64,000 nucleotides of DNA, taken from the NCBI GenBank assembly GCA_036583965.1, contig JAZBQD010000027.1, positions 29,767,001 through 29,831,000 on the forward strand, in the 5' to 3' direction. The notes under the pieces were generated by a model that saw only the letters and a program-made list of their open reading frames with translations, did not search any database and had not been told where the DNA came from. The translations under genes and the position numbers were made by a program. Numbering within the stretch: position 1 is the stretch's first letter; every line of letters begins with the position of its first letter. Origin of the DNA: Prunella strophiata. Its lineage: Eukaryota; Chordata; Aves; Passeriformes; Prunellidae. This document shows positions 33,348 through 43,898 of the stretch, piece after piece.

Positions 33348-35396
33348 CTGGGAAGTTTATTTCAAACAAAAAGAAAAAAAAGAAAAGAAGGACATATATT
33401 AGTTTTTCACAATACAAGAATCTTTGCTTGAACATAATGGACAGCCACCTACTGCTTCTAATTTTAAGAGTACCTTTCAGAGAATTGTTTGTTACTGTTA
33501 TGGCAACGCTCAGGAAACAACACAATACATGTTACAGAAAAGACAATGAAATTATTTTCCAGAATGAAGATGGCAGAAACTTGCACCTGGCCTGTGAAAA
33601 CTCAACTATTCCTAAAGACCATTTATAATAATGAGTTCAAAGATATCAACAATTCCTATACATTAGTGATGGGGACTGGCAGGAAAAAATTCACTCTCTC
33701 CCCAGTTCATTTTTAAAATTGTTCTCATGCAATCATAGGAAAAAATACAAATTCATTCATTCTATTATTCATAATAGCACTGCTGCAAAAAATCACATGG
33801 CATCATAGACCCTTAAAAAAACACAAAGAAACAACAATTTGCTCAGTTTTAAGACTCATTCTTCATTTTTTTAAATCTGAATTTGTGTGATATACAGGAC
33901 CTCAAATTCCAGAATTCCAGTCAAATAATTTTACAAGAAAATGCTCTTGATATTTTTAAGAGAAAAAAAATAATTCCTCAGACATTCAGATTTTCAAACT
34001 TCCTGACTACTGAAGGCACAAATCCATGTCTGAGGTTTCTGCAAATCATCTATATCTTTCTCTCCTTTTAACATACTCCATTATGAATAAAAACACCAAA
34101 CAGAATTATGTATTTGCAACAAACAGCAAGCTGTCTTGCACAGGTTTTTGAAAAATCTTAGATCTCAAATGAAAAAAGAAAAAAAATTGAAAGTAATGGC
34201 TATTTGAAATACTATGGAAAATTTGGGTTGCAATTCAGAGGGGTTTGTTGGAAGAATTTTTCCTCTGTTTGGTTCTCTGATAATCAAACTTCTTTTTCTC
34301 ACTGACTCTCAGAACTAAGTAATATGCTGAACAATATTGCTTGGACATATGAACACCAGCAACTAAAATTTTAGTAACACTATTAACTGTAAAAGTCTCA
34401 AGATATGCAATTACTACCCCACCTAGCATTCTCCTATTACATTAGGAGTGTATGTTTTTCATTTTTCACCTCATTACACTTAACATCCACAACAGTATTT
34501 TCCATTCTCCATACTCTTTCACTACTAGAGAATCACAAAAATCTAAGTGGTAAATAAACCAGTAGACAACGATTTTGATTTATCTGTATCCATAATGCAG
34601 TGTCATGTAAAGCACCCAAGGCAGCTCAGATCCAGGATTTGGATTTAGCCACACAAACCAGATTCTCTGAGGCTAATTAAACTGGGCAGAACCTAACAGC
34701 ATACTTACTACTTCTTGTTCCTGGGGCAGAAATAGCCCTGAGAGAGCTACAATTGATAGTAATCACCAGCTCCTGGTACAGCTGCTACAGAGAAATGCAG
34801 GGCCAAGATGCAGAGGCCAAATATCTGTGCCTTTCAAAGACAGCAGCTCCCAGATGCTGCTCCTGCTGTGCATCACTCAGGTGTACACAAGTTCTGATGC
34901 ATGACAGCCAAAAGTTTTGGGAAGTATGTTTCCAAAAGAATGGGCAGTCAGGAACAAGTAACCCCTGCCTCTCACAGAAGCATATCTATGATGCCTAGCA
35001 GCACCCTGCTGCAAGAAGAGTCAGAGCTTCTCTTCCCCTCCTTATTTCAAAGAGGAAAATCAGTTCAAACCAGGTCAGGACCTTCACTTGCAGAAGATGG
35101 ATTTTACAGAAACAGCTGTCAGCACATTCAGCCTCTGACATGAGGGGGCTCAACCACACAGCCAGGATTTAAAATGACCTGCACAGGTTGTGGGCCTCAG
35201 TCTCACTTCAGACTTGCTGGATTTCTGCACTTAAAGGTGGCTACTGAGCAGCTCTGTGCAACTGCACATACTCCACTACTTTCTAGACCAGCAGGAAAAA
35301 ACCAAAAGAACTGTAATTGTTATTCTCTAATGTATGTTTTCATTTATAAAAATACAAATGGTACTCATGGATAAGGCTGATAGTATTAAGCTAACA

Positions 35397-35657
35397 CTGT
35401 GACAGGACAAGGGGGAATGGCTTCACACTCTCAGAGGGCAGGATTACATGAGACATTAGGAATAAATTCTTCCCTGTGAGGGTGGTGAGGTCCTGTCACA
35501 GGCTGCCCAGAGAAGCTGTGGTTACTCCATCCCTGTTCAGGGACAGGCTGGACAGGGCTTGAAGCAATCTGGTCTAGTGGAAGGTGTTCCTGCTCAGGAC
35601 AGAGCAGGGTGGTCTTTAAGGTCCCTTCCAACCCAAACCATTCTGGTATTCTGTGAC
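35397..35657 (+). mobile_element. CR1 LINE 3' fragment
   Basis: It starts in the CR1 3' region (GTGACAGGACAAGGGGGAAT) and continues through the TGCCCAGAGAAGCTGTGG and GGTCCCTTCCAACCC landmarks. It ends with ATTCTGTGA-like tail units. It is truncated at the 5' end, carries no intact ORF, and lies antisense to RABGAP1L. Confidence 0.92.
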
Positions 35658-36690
35658 CTTGAAGAGTTTCCACTACTAATGAGAAACCAACCAATATTTC
35701 ATAATTCAGTTCTAAGGATACCAGCCTACACTTTAACCTAAGGTATAGCTACATAACTCAGGACTCACTCTCATGTATGAGAGTAGCAAACTACATCTAA
35801 ACACCACTGTATTAGAAGAGTGTCCATCCTTCCAGCTGAGAATGAAAGGCTGTTTCGCTCTTAAGAGCAGCTTCCTTAAAGCCCCTGACCATTACCCAGA
35901 ATTTTCTTCCTGAATCCTATAAACAAGTGAGACTTGACATCCCTCATTGTGGGACTGAAGCTATGTAGTGCCACACATGACTCAGAAATGAACACCATCT
36001 CTTCAGCTGCTTTGATCCAAATAAAAACTGGCAAAACCCAGGTCAATCAGGGCACAAGAGCAGGAAGGGCCAAAGTCATGCATGACAGTAACTTTCTGCA
36101 TCATCACCCTGACCCAACCCCAGGCTCTGTCTGAACACCAGGAGGGGGCACTTTCCCTCAGCAGCAACCAAGTTTGATTTCCTGAAACCATGACAGAAGA
36201 TTTTTTAAATCTTTCAAACAGGGACCAAATTTCTTCAGAAATATTTTTTTGTATTGTAACTTCCACTTGGAAATACTTTTGAAGACACATTAAATTGCTC
36301 AGAAGCTCAGTCTGATGTAACCTGCATTCATCTTTCATCAGTTTTGAATTTTAATCTTATCAGGGGTAAGTACATAAAATTACTTATAAGCCTGCGTATG
36401 TCACTCCAATTAAATAAATTTTACACAGCAAAGCTTGTGGTGATAAAAATAACATCTCTAATTGAATATTCTAAATGCCACCAAAATAAAAGCTAATTTC
36501 TAAGAAAGGTAGTTTTACTCTGGGAAGAAAAGCAATAATCAAATGCTATTCAGAAATGCCTCATTAACTGAATCCTGAAGGCAAAATTGTTTAAATTAAA
36601 ATTATACTGAAAATAGATTATTTTTAAGTCAATGAGTAGCAAAAGCCTAATTTCACAACACAAAAACATTGATAAAAAATTCTACTCCAT

Positions 36691-36885
36691 ATAGAAAATT
36701 GTAGAAGACAAGTAAATACTTCAAACTCTGGGCAAGAATTTAAAATCAAATGAAGGGAACAAAGTTTTCATCCCCTTGGAAAAATAAGAGCACTTCCCTG
36801 GCACCCAAATATGAAAGCAATTTTTTGCTCTAAATTTTTAGGGAACATGCTTAATGTAATACAGAAAGCTCAGATTATTTGTAAC
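36691..36885. repeat. Direct repeat, copy B (195 bp)
   Basis: Base-for-base the same as 32864-33063 except for loss of a 6-bp unit (acaaag present once instead of twice) and one extra A near the end. The hexamer CCATAT lies at its left edge (36687-36692) and again four bases past its right edge (36890-36895), reminiscent of a target-site duplication. It does not resemble CR1 or the LTR family seen here. Confidence 0.95.
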
Positions 36886-37215
36886 TGAGCCATATTCCTT
36901 GTCTAAAACTTTAGTTTCCATTCTGAAGTAAAAGCCTGAAACCAAGTCAAGAGATCAGTCAGGTTTTGGGAGGACTGGGGGGCAGGTTTTCTTGATTCTT
37001 CTTTTGTCTTGAATTTCTTTTTCACTAGAACAGCATTCTCCCATTGTTACTCTTTTGCTAAGATTGCCATCTGGTGGCATTAATTCTGTTGTGCAATCAT
37101 AATTTGTGTTATTGGTACATTTCTTTCTACCACATAACTTGCCAAGTCAGAAAACTACATTAAATACCATTCTTTCAAAAATCTAATCTTTAATCATTTT
37201 TTGTAAGATTTTTAC

Positions 37216-37326
37216 CTTTCAATGGCCAGTTCTTTGTTGGAAAGTTGCTGAACTGTGATCACCACTTTCTTCTCAATTCCCTGTTTAAGCTTGAAGTACA
37301 ATTTATCTCTATCCTTTGGCACAGGG
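37216..37326 (-). CDS. RABGAP1L: RABGAP1L exon 7 (kinesin-like region)
   Basis: 111 nt, acceptor CTTTTAG, donor GTAAAA. It encodes PVPKDRDKLYFKLKQGIEKK, then VVITVQQLSNKELAIE. This opens the kinesin-like segment conserved among RABGAP1 and RABGAP1L. It is the only coding exon in the window whose length is a multiple of three with matching phases on both sides (two bases in, two bases out), so skipping it alone would keep the frame. Confidence 0.96.
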
Positions 37327-37801
37327 CTAAAAGAATAGAAACATCCTTCAGCAGGTATAGAACATGAACTGTTAAATACAGAAAAGTGTTGACATATTCT
37401 GAATTTTAAATTAATTCAAAATTCATTAGATTAAAAAAAATAAAAATCAAGAAACCACTAGACTGTATTTACTCAAGAAACTTAGTTTGATTAAAGTTTT
37501 TAAAAGACTTCTTACTATCTTTTCCATTTGCACAGGCCTCCATTGAGCATCCCTAAAAGAAATGATGCAGTAAAAAGAAATTCCCTCGAAGAAGGTATCC
37601 TGAATTTTTATCTTTTTACAGAAAAAATACAAAGAAGAAAATTGTAACATCAAAAGAGCAGCTTCCTATTTACAGCATGTCTGCTCATGAAAAGAGGTCA
37701 AATGAGAATTTTGTTGCAGCACATGGGGTAGTTTGAGTGTGCAAAGTAGCTGTGTGCTTTTTCCAAAGAGATTTCTGCTTTTCCCTTTCCATTCTGATTA
37801 C
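37327..37801 (-). other. RABGAP1L: Intron 6
   Basis: About 475 bp of AT-rich DNA. Nothing else is recognisable. Confidence 0.88.
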
Positions 37802-37962
37802 CTAAAATTTCCTTTTCCATCATCTTCTTTGACTTCTAAGGAGACACTGAAAGTGTACACATCACTGTCTGGTGTGGGAAGAACAAAGTCCTTCACATGA
37901 TCAGATGCTTGTTTGGAAGAACGCTTGAATGCTGTGGAGAAACTATACAAAATTCGGCTGAC
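37802..37962 (-). CDS. RABGAP1L: RABGAP1L exon 6 (end of PTB, hinge)
   Basis: 161 nt, acceptor TTCTGCAG, donor GTAATC. It encodes VSRILYSFSTAFKRSS, a hinge DHVKDFVLPTPDSDVYTF, and SVSLEVKEDDGKGNF. VSRILYSFSTAFKR forms the C-terminal helix typical of a PTB fold. PTPDSD...FSVSLEVKEDDGKG begins the next conserved block. The last two bases (AG) complete a Ser codon with the first base of exon 7. Confidence 0.96.
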
Positions 37963-38736
37963 CTGCAGAAAAGCAAAATCATTAATATTTTGATCCAAAA
38001 TAAAGGTGTTTTTAATGAGGCATTGTGAGGTTTCTGAAGGTCAAAAATCTCTTGCCTCTTATACTGAACACAAATCATGCCTCATGTATCACAAAGCACT
38101 CAACATCACGTGTTCAATAACCAAGCCTTTTCAGTAACAACATCTCCTATTTCCATTCCTGATATTTCCCTGCCCATGTCATGCTCAGTGAGTTAATATA
38201 AATTAGATTAGAGATTAGGAATGCAGCTCATTAGAGGACCTGCATAATGTACTTTTCAAGTTGTGTTTTTAACAACACCACATACAGCTTGCTCTGGCAA
38301 ATGTCAAAACCCAAGGAGGTTTCTTCTTTTTCAGCCTCTCTTTTTCCACCCTAAAAAGTCCTTTTCTCCCAGACCATCACATAGTTCTTCCTAAAACGTC
38401 TAGGGGAGAGTACTGTAACATGGTTCTTTTTAATTCCAAAGGTACACATTGCAACTTCAGTATGAAACATACCTAAATGAGGCCTGAAAAAGCCCCAAAT
38501 GAGGCTTTCCAGATCTTCCATTGCAGTGTACTTTGGAATTTTGTTGAAATACTAAAAGCAAAAACTTAAAATCATAATAATATTCATGTATGGACTAGCT
38601 GCACATTCTGCAAAACTCATCCATATGTGCTAAAATATTTTTAAAGGCACTATATACCATTTCCACATTGGGAATGACCTCTTCAAACACTGCTTGTGTC
38701 CTTTTTCCCAGTCACTGCACACCACAGAATACTTAC
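37963..38736 (-). other. RABGAP1L: Intron 5
   Basis: About 0.77 kb of unique AT-rich sequence. I see no repeats or genes. Confidence 0.88.
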
Positions 38737-38911
38737 AGCTTCTTTAATCTCACAGGAGAACACGTGGATCTGGAACTCTTCTGTCCCACAGCTGCTCTCA
38801 GTAAATGCAAAGCAGTCACTCTCTGAAGTCCCATTTTGCCCCCTCACACAGAACAACACTTTATAGATGGGAAATGAGGCTATCTCCAAATTGCTCAATT
38901 GATTAATTATC
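38737..38911 (-). CDS. RABGAP1L: RABGAP1L exon 5 (PTB/PID core)
   Basis: 175 nt, acceptor TTGCCAG, donor GTAAGT. It encodes IINQLSNLEIASFPIYKVLF, then CVRG and SDCFAFTESS, and ends FQIHVFSCEIKEA. This is the beta-sandwich core of the PTB domain (IASFPIYKVLFC, FAFTE, FQIHVFSCE). Phase goes from one completing base to phase 0. No breaks or unusual residues were seen. Confidence 0.96.
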
Positions 38912-40774
38912 CTGGCAAGAAAAGGAACAGGGAAGATCAAAGGAACAGGTCAGTAAAACAGACAGGCCTACCTAAAAGGCTTTTCTGCAATTAGATAAAC
39001 AAGGATCTAAACTCTAATTACTGCTAAATTCAAGTAGATGAGATAGGCAGCAGGAACAGAAATGTTATGTTTTCCAAATTAAAGGTATAAATGTTCTTGG
39101 CTGTAACACTGACTTAATTTCTTTTATATGCCATAATACAGACAAATACAGTACCTCTAAATCAGACAGTAAACAATGGCCATTGCTTGAGAAAAACACA
39201 AAAGAAGAAATTTAGAAACCACAGAAAATCCTAAAAATGTGATTTGTATACAAAGATCACAGAAAATGCAACATTAAAAAGAAACTTAAATATCTGTTCA
39301 AGAAATCGTTATGAAAACGATTTCAGAATCAACAGGGACTATACAGCTGAGCAAACACTGCCACATTCAGGTGAATATTTATCACAGATCTAAGAGTTCA
39401 CCCAAAATTTTAAAATACTCTCAAAGACAAAACCCAAAGAATATTTCAGGAGTGGTGTTTCAGAACAGACTGGTGGATGGTGACTTTTAAAGAACAGCAA
39501 GTGTTCTCTCCTCTATCTTTTCACTACTTGTCCATATGCACATTCACAGCAAGGACCAATAAGCATCAGTCATCTAAAATCCCAAGTCTGTAACAATACA
39601 AATATAGGCCTAATCTAAAGGCAAGAAGGGCGCTGGGAGGATTCAGCACACTGTAATTCTGGTGGGACATGATACCTGGCATCTCACAGGACAAGTATTC
39701 AGACACCAGGTACGAACATAATCCTCAAAGGCAACACTAGTATCACTCAAGCTTTGATGGAATGTGTTATGTCACATGTGGATTCAACTTTTCAGTTCTG
39801 TGCAGGTTCTTAGGCAGTCCCACATTTACTGATCTCCTCTGAAATTAAAGATCAAAGGAACCTGATGTTTCAGCCTCCTGAATGGCCACACTGAGTACAA
39901 AAAATAGGCACAGAACATCTTACATCTTGTGTCTGGGTGACTGTTGCCATTGTAGAAGTATACAAATGAAATATTTTCTGATGTCAAATGAAACTCAAAT
40001 TGGGTTCAAAGAACAAAATGGTATAAAATAATACAGATTCTTGAAGATTCTTCCTCTTCCTCCACAAGATGATGGTCAATACATAAACAGAGCTCAGGCA
40101 AGGAAGGAAATCTAATCATATCCTTCAAATACCTTGATATCATAGCTTAAAAATAAACATTTTGGATACTGAAATGTTCCCTACTTGTGGGTGCAAAAAT
40201 GCTACAGCTGCATGTTTTTTAGTGCACCCTGATGAAGAACCTTTGACTCCCTCATCACTAATTAAAAGACCCTTCTCACATGGGGAAAGTAAATCTCTTC
40301 TAGTATCTGAGACTGTCATCATGAGGCAGACATGGGTCAGAGCTGGCTTCTGCACAGGAATGACTGGAAGCAGAGACTGGCACCTCAACTCTGAAACATG
40401 GATGGTAAAGTCTAAACTGACACTTCTGCAGCAAATCCAAGGCCAGAAGGACTCCTGAAACATGTGGACCTTGGAAGTGTTGACAGACTAGGGAGGTCAG
40501 GAGAGCACAGGTATTATCAGCTCTCCCTTTCCAATATCTCTCTTATTATCATACTTGAACAGATATTAAGGTAGAAAAAGATGCTTTTGCTGACACTGTG
40601 TGGTAAATCTGAGCACACATTTTTGTTGCTTCAGAGGAATTTCTCAAAATTAACTGTCTTCAGCAAGGACCTCAAGCACAAATCCAGCAATTCTACTTCC
40701 CTGTGCAAGTAACAAAGTCAGAAACCACTTCTTTTGTGTCTGCTTAAGCAACAAATGAAACTGCTGTGTGTTAC
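38912..40774 (-). other. RABGAP1L: Intron 4
   Basis: About 1.86 kb of unique AT-rich DNA. It includes a small perfect hairpin (8-bp stem, 7-nt loop) at 39302-39324. Overlapping ORFs on both strands around 40140-40463 look like chance frames. Confidence 0.8.
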
Positions 40775-40985
40775 CTTACAGAGCCTTCTGGAATGTTTGG
40801 AACATAGAGCGTTACAGGTAAAGGGGCTTGACTTGAGGACTTCATGTTTGCCATGGCATGTAGAGCTTCTGGTTCATTCCGTGGGGCTGACACCTTTGTA
40901 CAACCCAAATAAGTCAGTTTGTTAAACAACACACTGTCCTCTTCCAGGGGTTCACTGGGAGAAGATGGCCTTGGTGCAGAGATTT
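40775..40985 (-). CDS. RABGAP1L: RABGAP1L exon 4 (start of PTB/PID domain)
   Basis: 211 nt, acceptor TTTTCAG, donor GTAACA. It encodes ISAPRPSSPSEPLEEDSVLF, then NKLTYLGCTKVSAPRNEPEA, and ends VPNIPEGSV. The EEDSVLFNKLTYLGC motif opens the PTB/PID (phosphotyrosine-interaction) domain, which in this family mediates protein contacts rather than catalysis. The Ser/Pro-rich lead-in is a plausible flexible hinge. The exon begins with two bases of a split Glu codon and ends two bases into Arg. Both junctions fit exons 3 and 5. Confidence 0.95.
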
Positions 40986-41260
40986 CTGAAAATGAAGAAA
41001 ATGCTGCTTCAGCCATTTGCTTTTATTTTCACACATTTTTTCTTTCCACAGCAAAATCTCCTATATTTTCCAGGAATGGACATGAGAGCAGACAGCTCAG
41101 CTCCAACAGCAAGAAATCCATTTGGCAGCTTAATATTACTGTGAAGTCTGTTCTAATCTACTTCATGTTTCCAAGGGTGGCATGGGGACAAACTGCACTT
41201 TGATTCTCTCTAGCACACAGGAACACAGCATGGACATTCTGAATCTTTCTAAGCAGTCAC

Positions 41261-41323
41261 ACAATCACAGAATGTTAAAGGGCTGGAATGAACCTTGAGG
41301 ATCACCTAGGCCCAACCCCCCTG
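41261..41323 (-). mobile_element. CR1 LINE 3'-end fragment
   Basis: It reads ACAATCACAGAATG, then a diverged copy of the CR1 tail (ggctggaatgaaccttgagg...cccaaccc) in reverse orientation. This is a very short remnant about 275 bp from the exon 4 acceptor. Confidence 0.75.
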
Positions 41324-41748
41324 TGTGCCTTGTTACTTCTATTCCTTATTACTAGAGCTGATACTGTCATAATACTTAGAATCATGAAGGCTGAAAAACT
41401 GAATTATTCCTGGAGTGGGGCAAGAGAAACCTATCTACAAGTATTTCTTTGTTCATTCATGCTAAGGGTTGGGTTGTGTTTGAAGAATGTCAAAGAGAAA
41501 GGCAGTAAGGTAAGTTTCTCAGAAATACAGCAAACAGTGTAATTAAGAGATGGGTGTTTCCATTTCATGTAAACTATCTTATTCTACCACAAGAACATAT
41601 TTCTTTTATTTCCAACAGGTGCTATGGGAATTAGCTGACAGAATATCACAGAAGTGCCCTGCATGCTATTGAGGTAAAAAGAATTATAGTTTAAAGCAGA
41701 AAAAGATGACCCCAGCCTAATATATGTAACAGAATTATGTATTTTTTA

Positions 41749-41813
41749 TATTGCAGGTTTTTTATATGTAGCTAAAAAAGCTACAATATATTTTACTTAA
41801 AATATATGCAATA
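41749..41813. repeat. Imperfect AT-rich inverted repeat
   Basis: TATTGCA at 41749-41755 pairs with TGCAATA at 41807-41813. A centre of GTAGC...GCTAC encloses an A-run, with AT-rich partial pairing between. Probably a chance low-complexity structure. Confidence 0.45.
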
Positions 41814-42344
41814 TAGTTTACACTAAAAGCTTTCAGTCCTCCTCTTTCCATGAAAACTTCAAACACCAGGCAAGTACCACAATCATTTCCAGCAAGTATC
41901 AAATCCTAAGGTAGCCTTACTGCTACCTGGTGACAGCATCAGAGATGGACAGTTTAATCAGTTTGCTCAGGGTGTCTTTCATTTGCAGGTAGCACTACCC
42001 ATGAACACTGCCTTGAAACTCCTTGAGCTCCAGCAGCAGCAGATCCACCTCAACTATCATCCACTCAGCAACTCATGCAATCCTCAGTCCCAACTAATCC
42101 TTGGCTGAAGACAAAATGAGCATTATCTTGACCAAAGCAGAGCAGCTCAAGGTATCAGTCTTGATGATAATCTATTCCTATCTATAATCTTCAAGTAAAA
42201 ATAAGAGGAGGCCCCTAGGTGTTCTCCAACATAATTTTGGAATGAAGCTCTGGAAAGCTTTATATTAATTTCAGGGTTAACCTGAAACTGCATAAAGAAA
42301 AAACCTGCCATGTGTGATGAAGGGGGAAAGCACTCAGGCAGTAC

Positions 42345-42534
42345 CTGTAGTAGAAGGGTCTAAAACAAGCTGCAAAGCTGGCTGGGTTGTTTGTCCTGCT
42401 GAGCCATCTGCAGCTGCCTGGCCACTGCCATCCCTGAATCCTTCTGGGAGTGCAGTGACATACTGGTCTTTCTCAGAATCCCGCAGTATCTCTTCCATTG
42501 CCTTCTCCAACTCCTCCTCTCCATCTGAAAATAC
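42345..42534 (-). CDS. RABGAP1L: RABGAP1L exon 3 (acidic N-terminal region)
   Basis: 190 nt, entering in phase 0 after TTACAG and leaving with one base of a split codon before GTACTG. It encodes VFSDGEEELEKAMEEILRD, continues with a Gly/Ala-rich stretch and ends PALQLVLDPSTT. The LEKAMEEILRDSEK and LQLxLDPS strings are diagnostic of RABGAP1L. The middle, roughly residues 70-95 of the intended protein, is low-complexity and looks poorly conserved, consistent with a disordered linker before the PTB domain. No catalytic residues lie here. Confidence 0.93.
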
Positions 42535-43729
42535 CTGTAAGCAGAAGGAAATTACATTTTTTGAAGATACCTGTAGTTTTACTTTCACTATTAGTTTTCA
42601 AATATATAGTCTTACTAATTGCAAAAGTTCAGAAACTTTGCTGAATAAGACAACAAACCAAGAATCAATACAATTCAATCAAATATAATCCAGTGTCACA
42701 TCCCCTTACACAAAATGCAGATGTTCTCAAAGCTAATCCAAAAACCATCCATCAAAAAACGGCAGACTTCTCTTAGAATAACAGATTTGTGTATTTAGAG
42801 CCTCCATTCAGACTAGAGATCAATAGATTAATTAGTCTTAAGGAAAATTTTACTTTCTTAGTCATATCCAGTCCATTTCAGTTGCTTCACCAATTTTCCC
42901 ACACATAAGAGTGGTTCAAGCCTAAGGAAATGAAAAAAAAAATAAAAATGGAGATACACACTCCCTAAAAGAAAAATAGAATCTTTCTCAAGTACCAGCT
43001 TTTCAGACAAAAGAAAACCATGGCCAATGCTGCACCATGGATTCTGCCTCCAGTCCACCAGCCTTTCCAGACTAAAGCAGCAGATAATGTCTAATACAGA
43101 CAGAAATTATCAGCTGTAAATAACTGTCAAACAGTACAGCCAAGACAGACAGGTACTTACTGTCATTTTAGGGGAACAAATTCCTCTTGTTCCAAACAGA
43201 CCAAAACCAGTATATCAGCTACTACAGCTCAAATAGCTAAATTTGTATTTAACCAATCAGCTGTCACCCAAGAGCTACAATACTCTGCTATTTAGAGGTA
43301 GAAATCTTCTAGAAAAGGTCTTACTCATACCTAAAGTAGCACTAAGCAGGAAAACTAAATTAGAAACTAAAGTCCAAGATATGGTGCAATCTATTCCTAT
43401 ATAGTCTAATCACATGCTTTTAAGATAACAGTCTCTGATCCCTCAATAAAGAATATTAAGCTTTAAACCAAATCTCATTCTTTGTAAAGTCCTTTACTAA
43501 TGTATAAATCCACAGAATAAAACAAAGCTAGCTCCCAAAGAAGTTATTAAAAGAAAACCTGAATTGCCACTTTTGGACAGATTTGTTTAATCCAAGCTGT
43601 TCATTTCACTGGCAATCAGCAAGGACAAAAATTACAGTCTAAAACTCTCCTTAAGCACACACCTATTATGCACACCTCTTCCATCAGTACAAACCTTGCC
43701 ACACATTTAAAAATAAAGTCATAGCCAAC
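42535..43729 (-). other. RABGAP1L: Intron 2
   Basis: AT-rich intron of about 1.2 kb. I see no repeat or RNA gene in it. It ends with a pyrimidine-rich stretch and TTACAG before exon 3. Confidence 0.85.
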
Positions 43730-43898
43730 CTTCAGCTGTGGCTTTTCATTCGTTTCCAGAGGCGTCCTCAGATTTCTGATGAACCAAGACAAATTCTTCA
43801 TTAATTAATGTGGATACGGTCTCAGGAATCCTGCTGGCTTTGCTAAATGATGTTTTGACTTCCATCTCAGGTCACTATTCTCCTCCTGCCACCAGAAC
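43730..43898 (-). CDS. RABGAP1L: RABGAP1L exon 2, first coding exon, with apparent frameshift
   Basis: The acceptor ATTATTAG lies before 43898. The start ATG at 43865-43863 has a good context (G at -3, G at +4). It opens MEVKTSFSK, and the same frame later reads NEEFVLVHQ, matching the family N-terminus (MEV...SEEFVLVPQ). That frame meets TGA at 43748-43746 after 39 codons. The expected continuation EKPQLK is present but one frame over, so the exon has one surplus base, most simply in the AACGAATGAAAAG stretch near 43752-43747. With that base the coding part is 136 nt. Without it there would be 45 codons ending in phase 0, as exon 3 requires. The donor after AAG at 43730 is GTTGGC, a weak match to consensus. 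An ATG at 43801 lies in the frame that enters exon 3. Confidence 0.85.

Larger units (their letters stand above)
33348..37215 (-). other. RABGAP1L: Intron 7
   Basis: About 3.87 kb. It holds a plus-strand CR1 fragment at 35397-35657 and the upstream copy of a 195-bp direct repeat at 36691-36885. The segment from 33.4 to 35.3 kb is unique AT-rich DNA. A moderately GC-richer patch at about 34.73-35.16 kb has no identity I recognise. Confidence 0.85.
40986..42344 (-). other. RABGAP1L: Intron 3
   Basis: About 1.36 kb. It contains a short antisense CR1 tail at 41261-41323 and an imperfect AT-rich hairpin at 41749-41813. The rest is unique sequence. Confidence 0.85.
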
